From contig JAHLMK010000011.1 in the NCBI GenBank assembly GCA_019915135.1, positions 1,426,001-1,490,000 on the forward strand: a DNA stretch of 64,000 nt, written 5' to 3'. The DNA comes from Strobilurus pachycystidiatus (taxonomy: Eukaryota > Basidiomycota > Agaricomycetes > Agaricales > Physalacriaceae). Position 1 is the first letter of the stretch. Every line of letters begins with the position of its first letter. Position numbers and translations under genes: made by a program. The notes beneath the pieces are model-generated. The model was not told where the DNA came from and did no database searches. It worked only from the letters and a program-made list of their open reading frames with translations. Of the stretch, positions 1-9,833 are shown piece by piece.

Positions 1-71
1 TTGCACTTGTCCTACCGGTATCATTACAACTCCAATAATTATACAAAAATGCGATAGAATAATGCGCACGT

Positions 72-1450
72 TTACTGTTCGTTAACAAATACACTAGCCA
101 TGCCCATTCCCGAGCCGATACACATGCTCGTCACGAAGACTTTCTCGTCGTACTGTTTTGCGATGTTGAAGCCAGTCGCAATCTGTCGGGCACCAGCTAT
201 AGGATGATCATGTTAGACACAAAGTCAAGAGCGTATGAGCATTGATACTCACTCATTCCTAGAGGGTGTCCTATGGCAATGGCACCACCATGCTTGTTCA
301 CCTTTTCGAATGACAGGCCGAGCTTCTGTACGCTGTATACTGCCTGACTCGCGAATGCCTCGTTGATCTCCCAAAAATCGATATCGTCTTTGGACAAGCC
401 AGTCTTCTCCAGGACGCGGGGAATGGCGTACGCCGGGCCAATACCCATGACCTTGGGTGGCACACCGACAGCCGCGGCGGCAACAAACTTGCCAAGGATG
501 GGGAGGCCAAGTTTCTGAGCGTGTGAGCGACGCGTCAAGATGACAGCAGAGGCGCCATCGGAGACCTGGGATGCATTGCCCGCGTGTGTGCTGCCGTCCT
601 TCTTGAAGGCGGGTTTTAGCTTGCCCAAACTCTCTGCCGTAACGCCCTCGCGAACGCCGTCATCCCGGTCAACGACGATCTCGGTCTCCTTCTCGGTCTT
701 GGGGTCGATAGCCTTGACTTTGAGCGGGACAATCTCGGCGACGAATTTGCCGGCTTTGGATGCGGCAGCGGCGCGACGGAAGGACTCGGCGGCGAATGCG
801 TCTTGAGCAGCGCGGGTAACACCAAAGGCCTCAGCGACGTTCTCGGAGGTAATGCCCATGGGAAGGAGGCAGTCGGCGGCTTCTTGGTTCTCCAAGACAG
901 CTTCAGAGTAACCGTCAGCCATGGCGGCGGCACCATAGCCAAACGTCATGGATTCAACACCAGCGCCTGACATGAATTGTCAGATGAAGATATCAGGGCG
1001 TGCCGTCGTAAGCAGCTCACCAATGCCAATGTCAATTTGTCCCGTCCTTATCTCGTTTGCAATCTGGTTGACAGCGCTGAGGCCACTGGAGCATTGCCTG
1101 TTTACAGTGTTGAGAGCAGCTGTGTTGGGTATGCCGGCAGCGAGCGCGGCCATGCGTGCAGCAGAGGCACCACCCGAGGGAGGCAGAACGTTTCCGACGG
1201 CAATGTCCTCGATGAGTGCGGGATCGAGGTTGACGCGAGTGTACACGGCACGGAGGACGCCGGCAAGCAGCTCTTCAGGACGAGTATCCTTGAAGCCGCC
1301 CTTCTTGGCCTACGCGACAACGTCAGTCGGGCGGTGACGGTGATGGGAAGGAAGGCGGCATACCTTTGTTATGGCGGTGCGGAGGGCGGCCACGACGACA
1401 ACGTCGTCGGGGCGCTTTTCGAGGAGGGCGTTTCGTGCGGCGGAGGGCAT
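72..1450 (-). CDS. POT1: 3-ketoacyl-CoA thiolase (peroxisomal beta-oxidation type)
   Basis: Catalyses the last step of fatty-acid beta-oxidation, cleaving 3-ketoacyl-CoA to acetyl-CoA and a shortened acyl-CoA. Start MPSAARNALLEKRPDDVVVV matches the beginning of the mature fungal thiolase core. Visible thiolase marks are the nucleophile loop NRQCSSG, GVESMT, the NEAFA motif, GGAIAIGHPLG (catalytic His) and the C-terminal CIGSGMG (second catalytic Cys). Four exons join through three clear introns: about 1310-1362, 967-1020 (donor GTGAGC, restoring IGIG-AGVES) and about 198-254. The protein ends ...VFVNEQ, so there is no C-terminal PTS1, and no PTS2 nonapeptide precedes the core; an unseen upstream exon could carry it. 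Family assignment is firm; peroxisomal location is inferred from family, not from a signal. Confidence 0.9.
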
Positions 1451-2011
1451 GATGGTGGAGGTAGAAGGCAGAGGTCGGTGGTGACGAATTTAAGCAAACA
1501 GGTGATCGGGATATGATATTCACATGCAAGCGTCCGGGGTAATCTGCATCTCCCATTTGCCGGGGAACACTTCAATGTGAATCCACAGCGGCGCGGGGAC
1601 TGGGGACGACTCTTTGAACTCAATCACATAATTGCACGGTTGGGGCATCAGTCGTCCTCGTCATCCAGCCCGAAGTCCGAGCATAGATCACCAGACGACT
1701 TGTTGCGGCTTTATAGTGGCTATACTGACTCAGGGAGAAGTCGAATCCTCAATGTTTTTTCTGAGTGTAAATGGCCAGCGCAATGAGCCATAGACATAGC
1801 GGGCTCTCACAGGTTCTTGCGCGATCCTTGAACCAAAGACAAAGGGCCTAGGCCTGGTCAGGATTCGAACGCTGGCTGCTGAGTGACTGATCTTGGTGCG
1901 TGACGGTCACGCCACCGTGTTTGCTTTGAACTACAACCTTCATGCTTTAAATGCTAGCCTAAGTGCTTGTCTTGGATATACTTCTTCATCAACTACACAA
2001 CCACGCCCGCC
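1451..2011. other. intergenic, divergent promoter region
   Basis: Lies between the thiolase (-) and the next gene (+). It should hold both promoters and 5' UTRs, but I see no reliable coding sequence. A tRNA-like stretch near 1858-1915 (minus strand) has a B-box-like GTTCGAATCC but its arms do not pair. Confidence 0.4.
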
Positions 2012-3738
2012 ATGCCGCCACGCAGTTGCCTGCGCCAATCCTTCGCCGACTCGTCGACCGACTCGACAATAACTCTCACCCCACAAACACCTGCATCGTT
2101 CTTGTCAGCCCTTGAGCTGCGTCGAGACGCGATCCGAGCCAGCGGATTAGCCTCTCCAGAAGACTCTGACACGGCCGAAGAAGAAGAGGAGCATGTTGTG
2201 AAGCTCCGACAGCGCGTCAAGTCAATCTTGGAGTCTTGCAATTATGACCCCTCCGATGGGCGCTGGACACAGCTGGGGCGCACTCTGAGACTGCATAGCA
2301 CGTTGGGTGGTCCAAAGTGCGTAGTGTTCTTTATTTCGTTTGTCTCATGTCCCAACGACTGTGTAGCTGGCTGAACACTTCGCTAACGCCTGCTATTCCC
2401 CCTCCGCCTGGCGGCTGGCCAGAACAACTACCCAAGGACGATGCAGAATGGGCCGAACTACGAAAAAGAACGGAGGTCGTGTCAAAAGTCCATGGATGGG
2501 TGCGCAATGTTGAAACCAGCGTCGAGGTAGAGGTTGACACTGGCAGCCGACCAAAGTCGCCGGCCAAAGGGAAAGGAAAGAAGACAGTCGAAGTCGAAAT
2601 CGTTAGCAGGAGTGCCAAGAAACAGCGGACTCAAGGATACGACCCTAAAGATCCCTCTCCACTAGGATTCGTCGCATCAAAGAGGACTGTACGAGCACCT
2701 CATCCCAAGGACAGAGAGGTTACTCCTTCTCGTCCAAGCGAAAGAGGCCCGGATCCTTCACCGCTCAGGACTCAGTTTTCTTACCAGCCCTCTCCGGCTA
2801 AATCCCAACCAAAATCCAAGCAACATGACCCGCCCTCACCTTCGACACGCTCCTCCAAAACCAGATCCCCTTCTCCCAAACCCAACTTACCTCCTCGTAC
2901 ATCCGGCTCAATCGCCGCCATCCCGGAAGACCAGTTCCTACCGCCTTCTTTCCCTTCGAACCTGGATACTTCCACACCACCAGACAACACCAAACGTCGT
3001 CCAGAAGCCATCAGGAGCTCGATGGCGATGGTTTCGAGTCCCCTGGTAGTTGATGGTAGTTCTGCCAACATCTCCACCTCTCTAGTGAAAGGAAAGGGCA
3101 AGCGACCTCTCAGTCCCCAGTCCAGTCCGAGGGTGAAGAAGGCCAGGATTGACGATGAAGATAGCGGCGCCGGCAAGATGACGGACCTCAGAGAACTGCT
3201 GAGCAATGCACGGACGCCTTCGCCGAAGAAGCGCACTCCGTCCAAGGCGCAATCCACTCCGTCCCCGTCCAAGGCTGCTCCAGCGAAGTCATCGCCGTCT
3301 CGTGGGCCATCCAGCGTCAGTGTCTCGAAACCGCTTTCGAAACACACCTCGGCTTCCAAATTACCACAAACACGCCAGCAGAGCGAGCCTTACCCGGACG
3401 TCGACATCGCCTCGCCTGCCAAGTCTCTCTCGTCCATCGCTGGTGACGACTCCGATGATGAGGAGGAGGAGGTGCCGATCTATGCGGCGACGCAATTGCG
3501 TGGCGCGTATGATTCCCAGTTTGACTTGGAAGGCGGCGTAGACGACCTCCAGGGATTTTTGGAGCGAGATGTCAGTATGGTTGGGGAGGAATCACAGGCT
3601 GTTGGCGGGAAGAAACAGGAAGATGCGAAGGACGAACAAGAGGTCGATGATGAAGTCGAGGAAGAAGAGGACTTTGGCAAATGGTTCAATTTCCCGAAGA
3701 GCCGGAGTGGTAGTGGGAGTTGGTTTAGTCGAAAGTGA
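2012..3738 (+). CDS. hypothetical disordered basic/acidic protein, probably nuclear
   Basis: Starts MPPRSCLRQSFADSS and ends ...GKWFNFPKSRSGSGSWFSRK. An N-terminal, probably helical part (LRQRVKSILESCNYDPSDGR) is split from the rest by one intron in roughly 2305-2373. The acceptor TGTGTAG at about 2373 is clear; only a donor GTTGGG near 2304 keeps the frame (joining RLHST to WLNTSLTPA), so this junction is uncertain. The middle (about residues 150-430) is low complexity, rich in SP, KR and PS, with many SPxK-like sites and KKR-type nuclear localisation candidates; the C-terminal part is acidic (DDEEEEVP, EVDDEVEEEEDFGKWF). I recognise no domain. Chromatin or kinetochore association would fit but is speculation. 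Confidence 0.7.
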
Positions 3739-4008
3739 GTTGTAAGCAGTGTGTTCTGGTCTGTGGATGCTCCTGTACTTCTCTCGCACTGTACTATCTC
3801 AATTTTGATGTTTACTCGGAAGCTGGTCGGAAGTGATACGTTGCCACTTTGATAGACTAAGTATATATCGTTGTTTCCGGTGACGAAGAAGGGCAACAGG
3901 ATGGCGAAATCCATGCGCAATGAGACGCCATGTTGTATTAGCTTATATCTGACCAACCGTATATAAGTACACTGATGTAGCACTACTGACCGCTCGAACA
4001 CAACAAAT

Positions 4009-4829
4009 TTATCCAACCAGCTCCGCCAGTTCACCGTTATCCACCATTTCCTGAACAATGTCCAGACCACCGACGAACTCGCCGTTGATGATGAGTTGAG
4101 GGAAGGTCGGCCAGTTGTTGAGTGTCTTGAGACCTGTCGTAAAATAGATGTCAGCGAAACCCAGAAGCAATGTAAGCAAAATCAGACCTTGTCTCACAGC
4201 TTCGTCCTCCAAGATATCAAACGTCGTATATTCCACATTCTGCTCGCCAAGCAGGGCGGTAATGCGCCGGGAGAAACCACACCGCGGGGTAGCCGGGTTC
4301 CCCTTCATGAAGAGCACCACCTTGCTCTGGTTCATGATATCGCGCATGCGCTTGTTCAGATCATCCGGTGATTCGTGTTTGCCCGTTGGCGCGGCAGGCG
4401 CCTGATTAGTCTTGCTCAGCGGCTGACTAGAGGGCGGTGTTATGTGTTTCGCGATAGCAGCAGTGAGACCGGGCGCATCGGCACCTGCTATCCTCTCAAG
4501 GAGGACGTGGCCGCGTAGGACGAGGAAGGAAGGAACAGCTTCGATGTCGAAGGATTCAGTGATGTCTGGTTGTGCCTCTGCTTCGATCTAGTGGGGGCTA
4601 TGTACTCAGAAGGCGACGCAGATATCAAGTATACGGCGTTCCACACCTGCAAGACAAGTAGACCCTGGTATTTCCGGGCCAGCTCGAGGGCAACCTCGTT
4701 CATCTGCTTGCATGGCTCGGCCCATTCAGCCCAAAAGTTGAGCAGCGAGACCCGGTTGAGATCCTCGGATAGTAGAGCCTGGAAATGCTCTGGGGAATCG
4801 ACAGTGTGGAAGTTGCTTGGACCGGACAT
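4009..4829 (-). CDS. GRX4: monothiol glutaredoxin, Grx3/4 (PICOT) type
   Basis: Two-domain protein: N-terminal thioredoxin-like domain (NFWAEWAEPCKQMNEV, the WAxxC site with one cysteine) and C-terminal glutaredoxin domain with KGNPATPRCGFSRR, the CGFS Fe-S-binding motif, followed by LKTLNNWPTFPQLIINGEF and the GGLDIV glutathione-contact motif. These proteins carry glutathione-ligated [2Fe-2S] clusters in the cytosol and nucleus and sense iron. Start ATG at 4829 gives MSGPSNFHTVDS; the frame remains open upstream but without ATG. Intron 1 (about 4589-4648, acceptor CACTAG) rejoins LVLQ to IEAEAQPDITESFD; intron 2 (about 4134-4187) rejoins DEAVRQG to LKTLNN. A hydrophilic linker (about residues 115-140) separates the domains. 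Faces the previous gene tail to tail. Confidence 0.92.
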
Positions 4830-5933
4830 TGGAGGGACGTGGTGGAAGCTTGACAAGATGCAGACTCGGGCGTGCTGATTAACGACCGAAAAATGATATC
4901 AGATTACGATTATTGGTTCGGATCTACCCGGCCGATAGGGTTCCCAGTCGGCGCCTAAGCACTTAGATCTCGCCTCAGACTTTCTACTTCTCGCGCTCTG
5001 TCTCTGCTTGCCAGAAAGGATTAGAAGATTTTACTGACCCTCAGGGCGGCCTTACAACCAACTCACCGTGTTTTTCCCTCGGAGGATTTTTCGAATAAAT
5101 TCCTATCCTCTTGACATCATGTAAAGATCCTTGTTGCGCCACTTGCGCACATTATCATCCGACAGGCAAAGCCTCCCGTTGACATCAGCTCATACTCAGA
5201 GCTCTCTGACAAATATTCCTGATTCCATCAAGCCGCTTAGGCCAACCACACATCGGTTTGCCTCATGATCACAACTCTCTCTTTGTCGGGCTTCTTACGC
5301 TCTTCACACTCTCATTCTGTCATTGGCAAATCCTGGGATTTTCTTGAAGATGAAGGCAATATCTTTGACTCATGGTGGATCCTTCTTTCCAGGAGAGACA
5401 CTCAGGTCGCAGCCAGGCCACGGCGAAAGACTCGATGCTAAGCGTTTCCGCCGCGGACTGTCTGTTATGTCGCCTTATATCCGTGGCTGGCATCCGCGTG
5501 AGTGCTGAACATCTTTGCAACGAGCTGACTGTCTTCCCTTAGAGCCTGCCAAGCGCTCCAGCCGACCTTGCGCAGCCATATCGAGCAAGTACAAACTCGT
5601 TCCGATCTTTTTGAGTCGTAATTGATCAGCTTCTCAGCGTTCGCACTATCGGTATCTACAAATTGGAGAAAATCTGAACTATGTAGGCGGAAAATTACGA
5701 CTCGGACGGCCAGAATACCTATACCTACGGCAGCAGTCCCTTGGCATTGCCGGTCTAAGACTACTCATGATCAGGCTAGCATCTGCGTCAGCTCGGTTCA
5801 AACTCTAGGTAAAAAGTCATGGTCTTCGCAGACTTTTCTTATTGTGGTGCAACAGTCCCACACTCTTCGTAGTCGAGTCATTCAAGATGATAGAGATCAA
5901 GTTCACGACATCTATCTCAGGCCTCTTACCATC
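4830..5933. other. intergenic; short coding-like fragments, no gene resolved
   Basis: About 1.1 kb between the glutaredoxin (-) and the phosphatase (+), so it includes both promoters. On the plus strand there are short open stretches, for example one near 5660-5815 reading NLNYVGGKLRLGRPEYLYLR, and one near 5540-5620 that follows a GTGAGT...TTAG intron-like segment. They do not connect into a model with a start codon and I recognise no family, so they are not called as a gene. Confidence 0.35.
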
Positions 5934-7011
5934 ATGTCACAGCCAGAAGCACCCACATCAGATGTTCTTTCCCAGCCCCCCTTCGTCCAAGTACAGGGAG
6001 TCATCAACGTCCGTCACATCGGAGGATATTCCACACTCGTTCCGTCCACCGTGACGAAGCCGGGGACGATTTTTCGCTCGGGAGAGATCTCCGGAATTAC
6101 TGAGAAGGGAAAGGAACAACTCGTGGCCCTTGGTGTTCAATGGGTGTTCGATCTTCGCGCTCCGGTGGAGATTGCCACGTACAAGAGCGTCGCTCCAGAT
6201 ATAGAAGGGGTGACTATCGTCCCAGTCCCCGCTTCCGTGGAGGGATTTGACCCGCTCTCGTTGGCCAATCGGTCAGTATATCTGAGTTGTTTCACGGACA
6301 GTATCCTCACACGTCAATCATTCAGACTAAAAGCATTTCAAACAAACGCCCTTGAGGTTAGTGGCCATAAATTGTGGCACGGCCCAGTATATCTATACCT
6401 GCATTATTTTCAAGACCTTCGTCAATGTGTACGACCAGATTCTGACTAGTGGTGCCTCATCTTTCGATACCATCTTCCGACACATCATCGACAAGCCCGA
6501 TGAGAAGTGCCTGGTACACTGCACAGGTGAATGCTACATCTTTGTGCGTAGTACATCTTAACTCACTTGAGAGTTTCCATCGAAAGCTGGGAAAGACCGA
6601 ACGGGGCTTTTCTTCGCCCTTCTTCTTATGGTGAGTACAGTATTCGTTGCATATGTATACAAATTCAACTCATACGCAGGTCCTCGGGGTGGCTGACGAG
6701 GATGTTGCGAAGGACTATTCGCTGACCACAGATGGCCTGGCACCCGTCAGGTCGATTCTGATCGAACACCTCAAGAAGCAACCTGCGTATGCTGAGAATC
6801 CTGAAGGGACCATGGCTATGGGTAGCTCTAGGTGAGGTATCATCTCACTTGTGATCCCAATCTTGAAGCTTACTTGCTTGTAGCCCCGACAACATGCTTG
6901 CCACAATCAAGATGATTCGAGAAAAGTACGGCGGCGCGGAGGGTTATCTAAAGGCTAAAACTAGCTTAAAAGATGAGGACTTTGTCAAGTTGAGGGGGAT
7001 CTTCACCTAAA
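5934..7011 (+). CDS. tyrosine/serine phosphatase, Y_phosphatase3 (MptpB-like) family
   Basis: Begins MSQPEAPTSDVLSQPPFVQV. The N-terminal VRHIGGYSTLVPS...IFRSGEISGI and the WVFDLRAPVEI strand are typical of the atypical phosphatases related to mycobacterial PtpB. The active site is assembled across an intron (about 6526-6580): exon ...KCLVHCTA joins GKDRTGLFFALLL, giving the P-loop HCTAGKDRTG (HCx5R). Later exons carry GVADEDVAKDYSLT and the C-terminal NMLATIKMIREKYGGAEGYL. Other introns lie at about 6270-6420 (the exon edges here are uncertain), 6630-6680 and 6832-6883. Stop at 7009-7011. A LINE is inserted about 15 bp after the stop, so the native 3' UTR is displaced. Substrate (phosphotyrosine or phosphoinositide) cannot be told from sequence. 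Confidence 0.85.
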
Positions 7012-7025
7012 CCTGGAGTGTACAA

Positions 7026-9704
7026 GAATGAATACAAGTGATTTCATCATAAGTGATAAACAAGTCATCGGGTTTCCTTGCTTTTCCTTGAGTTCCCCGA
7101 CGCGACGATACGCCACTCCCGACAGGAAAGACTATCCAGAAGGGCATCGAGGACGAGACCGCGTGAGTCAGAAACGCGACGAACACCGTGACCGTGTCGT
7201 CAACGCGCCATCGGATGCAAAGTTCTGGAAGAGCGTCAAACAGGTGGGAGATCCTGTTGCGGAAGAAGTGCGCGTGTCTGTGGAACAACTACGTGAAGAG
7301 TTCAGAACGCGACTAAATCCCGCAGCCGAGTTTCCTGCTCAATTTGATGAGCTGGAGCACAAACTACGCGAGGTCGTCTGTGCTTACCTGCCAGAGCGGA
7401 CCGGCGACGAATCTACCGACCCCCTTCTCATGCGCCCCATTTCTAGCTCAGAGATTGAGGACATGAAGGCGGACTTGCTCGACGGCAACATGGGCAGCGC
7501 GGCCGGCGTGGACAAGGTTACACACTCCGAGATCGTGGATGCAGATAACGACGCGATCGCCGATCTGTTCAACCGATGTCTACGCGATCGTGATTGCCCC
7601 TCGGAGTGGCTGCTCATCTTTCTCATTGGCATTCTCAAACGAGGGAAAGAAGCGACGGAGCCAGGAAGCTATCGACTCATTGGAATTGAAAGCTGCTGGT
7701 TCCGTGCCTTGTCTCTCGTGATTCACAGGAGACTGACCGAATGGGCTGGGAATCACGGTTATATACCAGATTACCAGAATGGATTTCGAGCGGGTTACCG
7801 CACAAACAACAACCCGTTCATACTCAGATGCTGCATAGATCATGCTCGTGCACTCAGTCGCCCTCTCTATGTTGCTGTGGTGGATGCAACAAATGCATTT
7901 CCATCTACGGACCGTGCCACGCTCTGGACTAAACTGTACAGGCTTGGACTGCGTGGCCCCATCTTTGACTGGCTTCGCATGGTTTACGACCGTTGCGAAT
8001 ACTATGTCAAACACGCAGGTGTCGCCAGTGATCTATTCAGTGCCTGTATAGGCCTGTTAACTGGTGACACATCCTCTCCGATCCTGTGGAACTTATTCCT
8101 GTCCGATCTTGTAATGCCGTTTCACAAGGATGATGTTCGTCTCGCGGGGACTATTATCAGCATTTTGGCTCATGCTGACGACATGCTGTTGATGTCGCAC
8201 TCACCAGAGGGGCTGCAACTACAACTTGACGCTCTTACACACTGGGCGTCACGGAACTTCATCCTGATAAACGAAATCAAGACGGTCGTTATGCGATTCG
8301 GCACAGAAGCACAGCTGCGCGGGCCTGTTCCGCTCTTTACACTAGCGGGAAGACCGCTTGCGTACTCAGTCTTGGAACGCTATGTCGGCGTGGTATTTGC
8401 TGCATCAGAGACGAACGGCTCTTTGTTTGAGCACCACTACATCAAGAAAGCAAGCACTGCCCGGTATGCAGCTCACTGCATCTGGGGCATGGAGGATCGT
8501 GTCGGAAACCTACCTGTAAAGCAGGCTCTGAAGCTTTATATGGCGCGGGTGGACTGCCACCTGATTCACGGGGCCGAGATCATGCCCGATTGTCAGAAAA
8601 ACCTGGTACTCCACCTTCGTAATGTTCAGCTCGCCTACCTTCGACGAGTCCTCATGCTCCATGCTCACTCTGCTGTGGTACCTCTCTACACCGAAACGGG
8701 AATCATGCCTATCGAAGTCCGTCGCTTCCTCCAAGTCATGACGAACCTAAAGTACTACCTCTCTCTTCGAAAGGGCCACTGTGCACGCGCTGCATTTGAC
8801 AGCAGTGTGTATTGGTTCACGAGGAATAAAGTGTGCTGGTGGTCTCATGTACTCAAGGCGGGACGCCTCTTACCCTTCAAGCTGCCGCGCGAGCTCGACA
8901 TCTTGACAGTCACTGTTCAGGATGTTGACGACTATGTCTCGCTTGTGACTGCTACAATGGGTGAGTGGCTCCTGCGGGAAGTCAACTTCGGATCGGACAA
9001 ACTCTATCTGTTACGGGACAGGGTGGAGCCTAGAAAGAAAATGCAACCGGCACCTAAGGCCCTGGCTATGCGACACTACCTTGAGGTGAATGTACCCGAC
9101 CACAGGCGCTCCCTTACGGACCTCCTGCTGTCTCATCATCATCTCGCAATAGAGGAGTTACGTCGTGTGCCCAAGGGTCGGGAGCGTCCGCCGAGAGATG
9201 AACGTCTATGTCGTTTCTGTCATACTGCAGTCGAAACACCGGAGCATGCCATTATCCGTTGTGGCGCCTCCCAAGAGTTGGTTACCCTCCGAAATGAGAA
9301 GATGAACATCATCTTGCGCGAGAACCCATCCTTGGTCGAGGCGTTACGGTCCGGTCGGTCTGATGTTGTCATTCTGCAAGTGATGGTTTACGAGAGGAAG
9401 ACAATCGCTCTTGTCGCCGCTTTTGTGCATCGTGTACTGCAGATCTTCTATGCTACACCGCTGATCCCGAAACACTGGGATGCTTTGGCCGGAGATGGGT
9501 AATGACGTTTCTCCGCTTATGGCTCTGCTCAAGTTCTACAGCGGCGGCGGATACTTTCACACGTGGATGTCGACCGCGAGCTCGGCTTGTTTGGAAATAT
9601 GGGTGGTTAAGTTGGATGATGCAGTATCTGTAGTGCCTTTACTGTACTCTAGCGTCCGGCGATCAGGAATGGTCCGTGCCGAGTAATAATGAATGAATGA
9701 ATAC
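7026..9704 (+). mobile_element. 5'-truncated non-LTR retrotransposon (LINE) with target-site duplication
   Basis: The long reverse-transcriptase reading frame is bounded by a 10-bp direct repeat GAATGAATAC at 7026-7035 and 9695-9704. The right-hand copy follows a short TGAA-type tail (9688-9702), the kind of simple-repeat 3' end many LINEs carry. No endonuclease domain precedes the RT, because host gene sequence begins immediately upstream; this is the common outcome of incomplete reverse transcription. The part of the repeat that overlaps TGAA units is low complexity, so a chance match of a few bases is possible. Insertion lies between the phosphatase stop (7011) and the Arb1-like gene (9834), both in the same orientation as the element. 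Confidence 0.75.
7028..9502 (+). CDS. LINE reverse transcriptase (endonuclease-less, intact 824-codon frame)
   Basis: Intronless open frame. RT motifs in order: DLLDGNMGSAAGVDKVTHSE (motif 1 region), ILKRGKEATEPGSYRLIGIE, the palm A motif VAVVDATNAFPSTDR (catalytic Asp), LLTGDTSSPILWNLF (motif B), and ILAHADDMLLMSHSPEGLQ (motif C, catalytic ADD). A C-terminal zinc-knuckle-like CRFCHTAVETPEHAIIRC (C-x2-C...H...C) follows near residues 735-755, as in jockey-like elements of mushrooms. No RNase H or endonuclease domain is visible. The ATG used (7028) lies in the left target-site repeat, so it is host-derived; the true element protein would start far upstream. The absence of stops or frameshifts suggests a fairly recent insertion. 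Confidence 0.9.
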   Translation: MNTSDFIISDKQVIGFPCFSLSSPTRRYATPDRKDYPEGHRGRDRVSQKRDEHRDRVVNAPSDAKFWKSVKQVGDPVAEEVRVSVEQLREEFRTRLNPAAEFPAQFDELEHKLREVVCAYLPERTGDESTDPLLMRPISSSEIEDMKADLLDGNMGSAAGVDKVTHSEIVDADNDAIADLFNRCLRDRDCPSEWLLIFLIGILKRGKEATEPGSYRLIGIESCWFRALSLVIHRRLTEWAGNHGYIPDYQNGFRAGYRTNNNPFILRCCIDHARALSRPLYVAVVDATNAFPSTDRATLWTKLYRLGLRGPIFDWLRMVYDRCEYYVKHAGVASDLFSACIGLLTGDTSSPILWNLFLSDLVMPFHKDDVRLAGTIISILAHADDMLLMSHSPEGLQLQLDALTHWASRNFILINEIKTVVMRFGTEAQLRGPVPLFTLAGRPLAYSVLERYVGVVFAASETNGSLFEHHYIKKASTARYAAHCIWGMEDRVGNLPVKQALKLYMARVDCHLIHGAEIMPDCQKNLVLHLRNVQLAYLRRVLMLHAHSAVVPLYTETGIMPIEVRRFLQVMTNLKYYLSLRKGHCARAAFDSSVYWFTRNKVCWWSHVLKAGRLLPFKLPRELDILTVTVQDVDDYVSLVTATMGEWLLREVNFGSDKLYLLRDRVEPRKKMQPAPKALAMRHYLEVNVPDHRRSLTDLLLSHHHLAIEELRRVPKGRERPPRDERLCRFCHTAVETPEHAIIRCGASQELVTLRNEKMNIILRENPSLVEALRSGRSDVVILQVMVYERKTIALVAAFVHRVLQIFYATPLIPKHWDALAGDG

Positions 9705-9833
9705 CCGTTTGGGACAGACCAGGTCACCAGGGCCTATCGATCAATAAACAAACACCTACGATTGCTTCTTTCATGGCTCCGTTTCGCTCTTTCAGTGCCT
9801 GTCAATTGATCTTACCTTCTTTCTTCCTACACC

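Noticed and set aside
1858..1915. tRNA-like sequence on the minus strand
   Set aside because: It has A- and B-box-like motifs (GTTCGAATCC), but the T-stem (CAGCG/CCTGA) and acceptor arm do not pair, so it is not a functional tRNA. It could be a relic.
2781..3359. 192-codon minus-strand frame
   Set aside because: Antisense shadow of the Ser/Pro-rich region of the gene at 2.0-3.7 kb.
5320..5815. Possible spliced gene upstream of the phosphatase
   Set aside because: Short open stretches with intron-like borders, but no consistent start-to-stop model and no recognised family.
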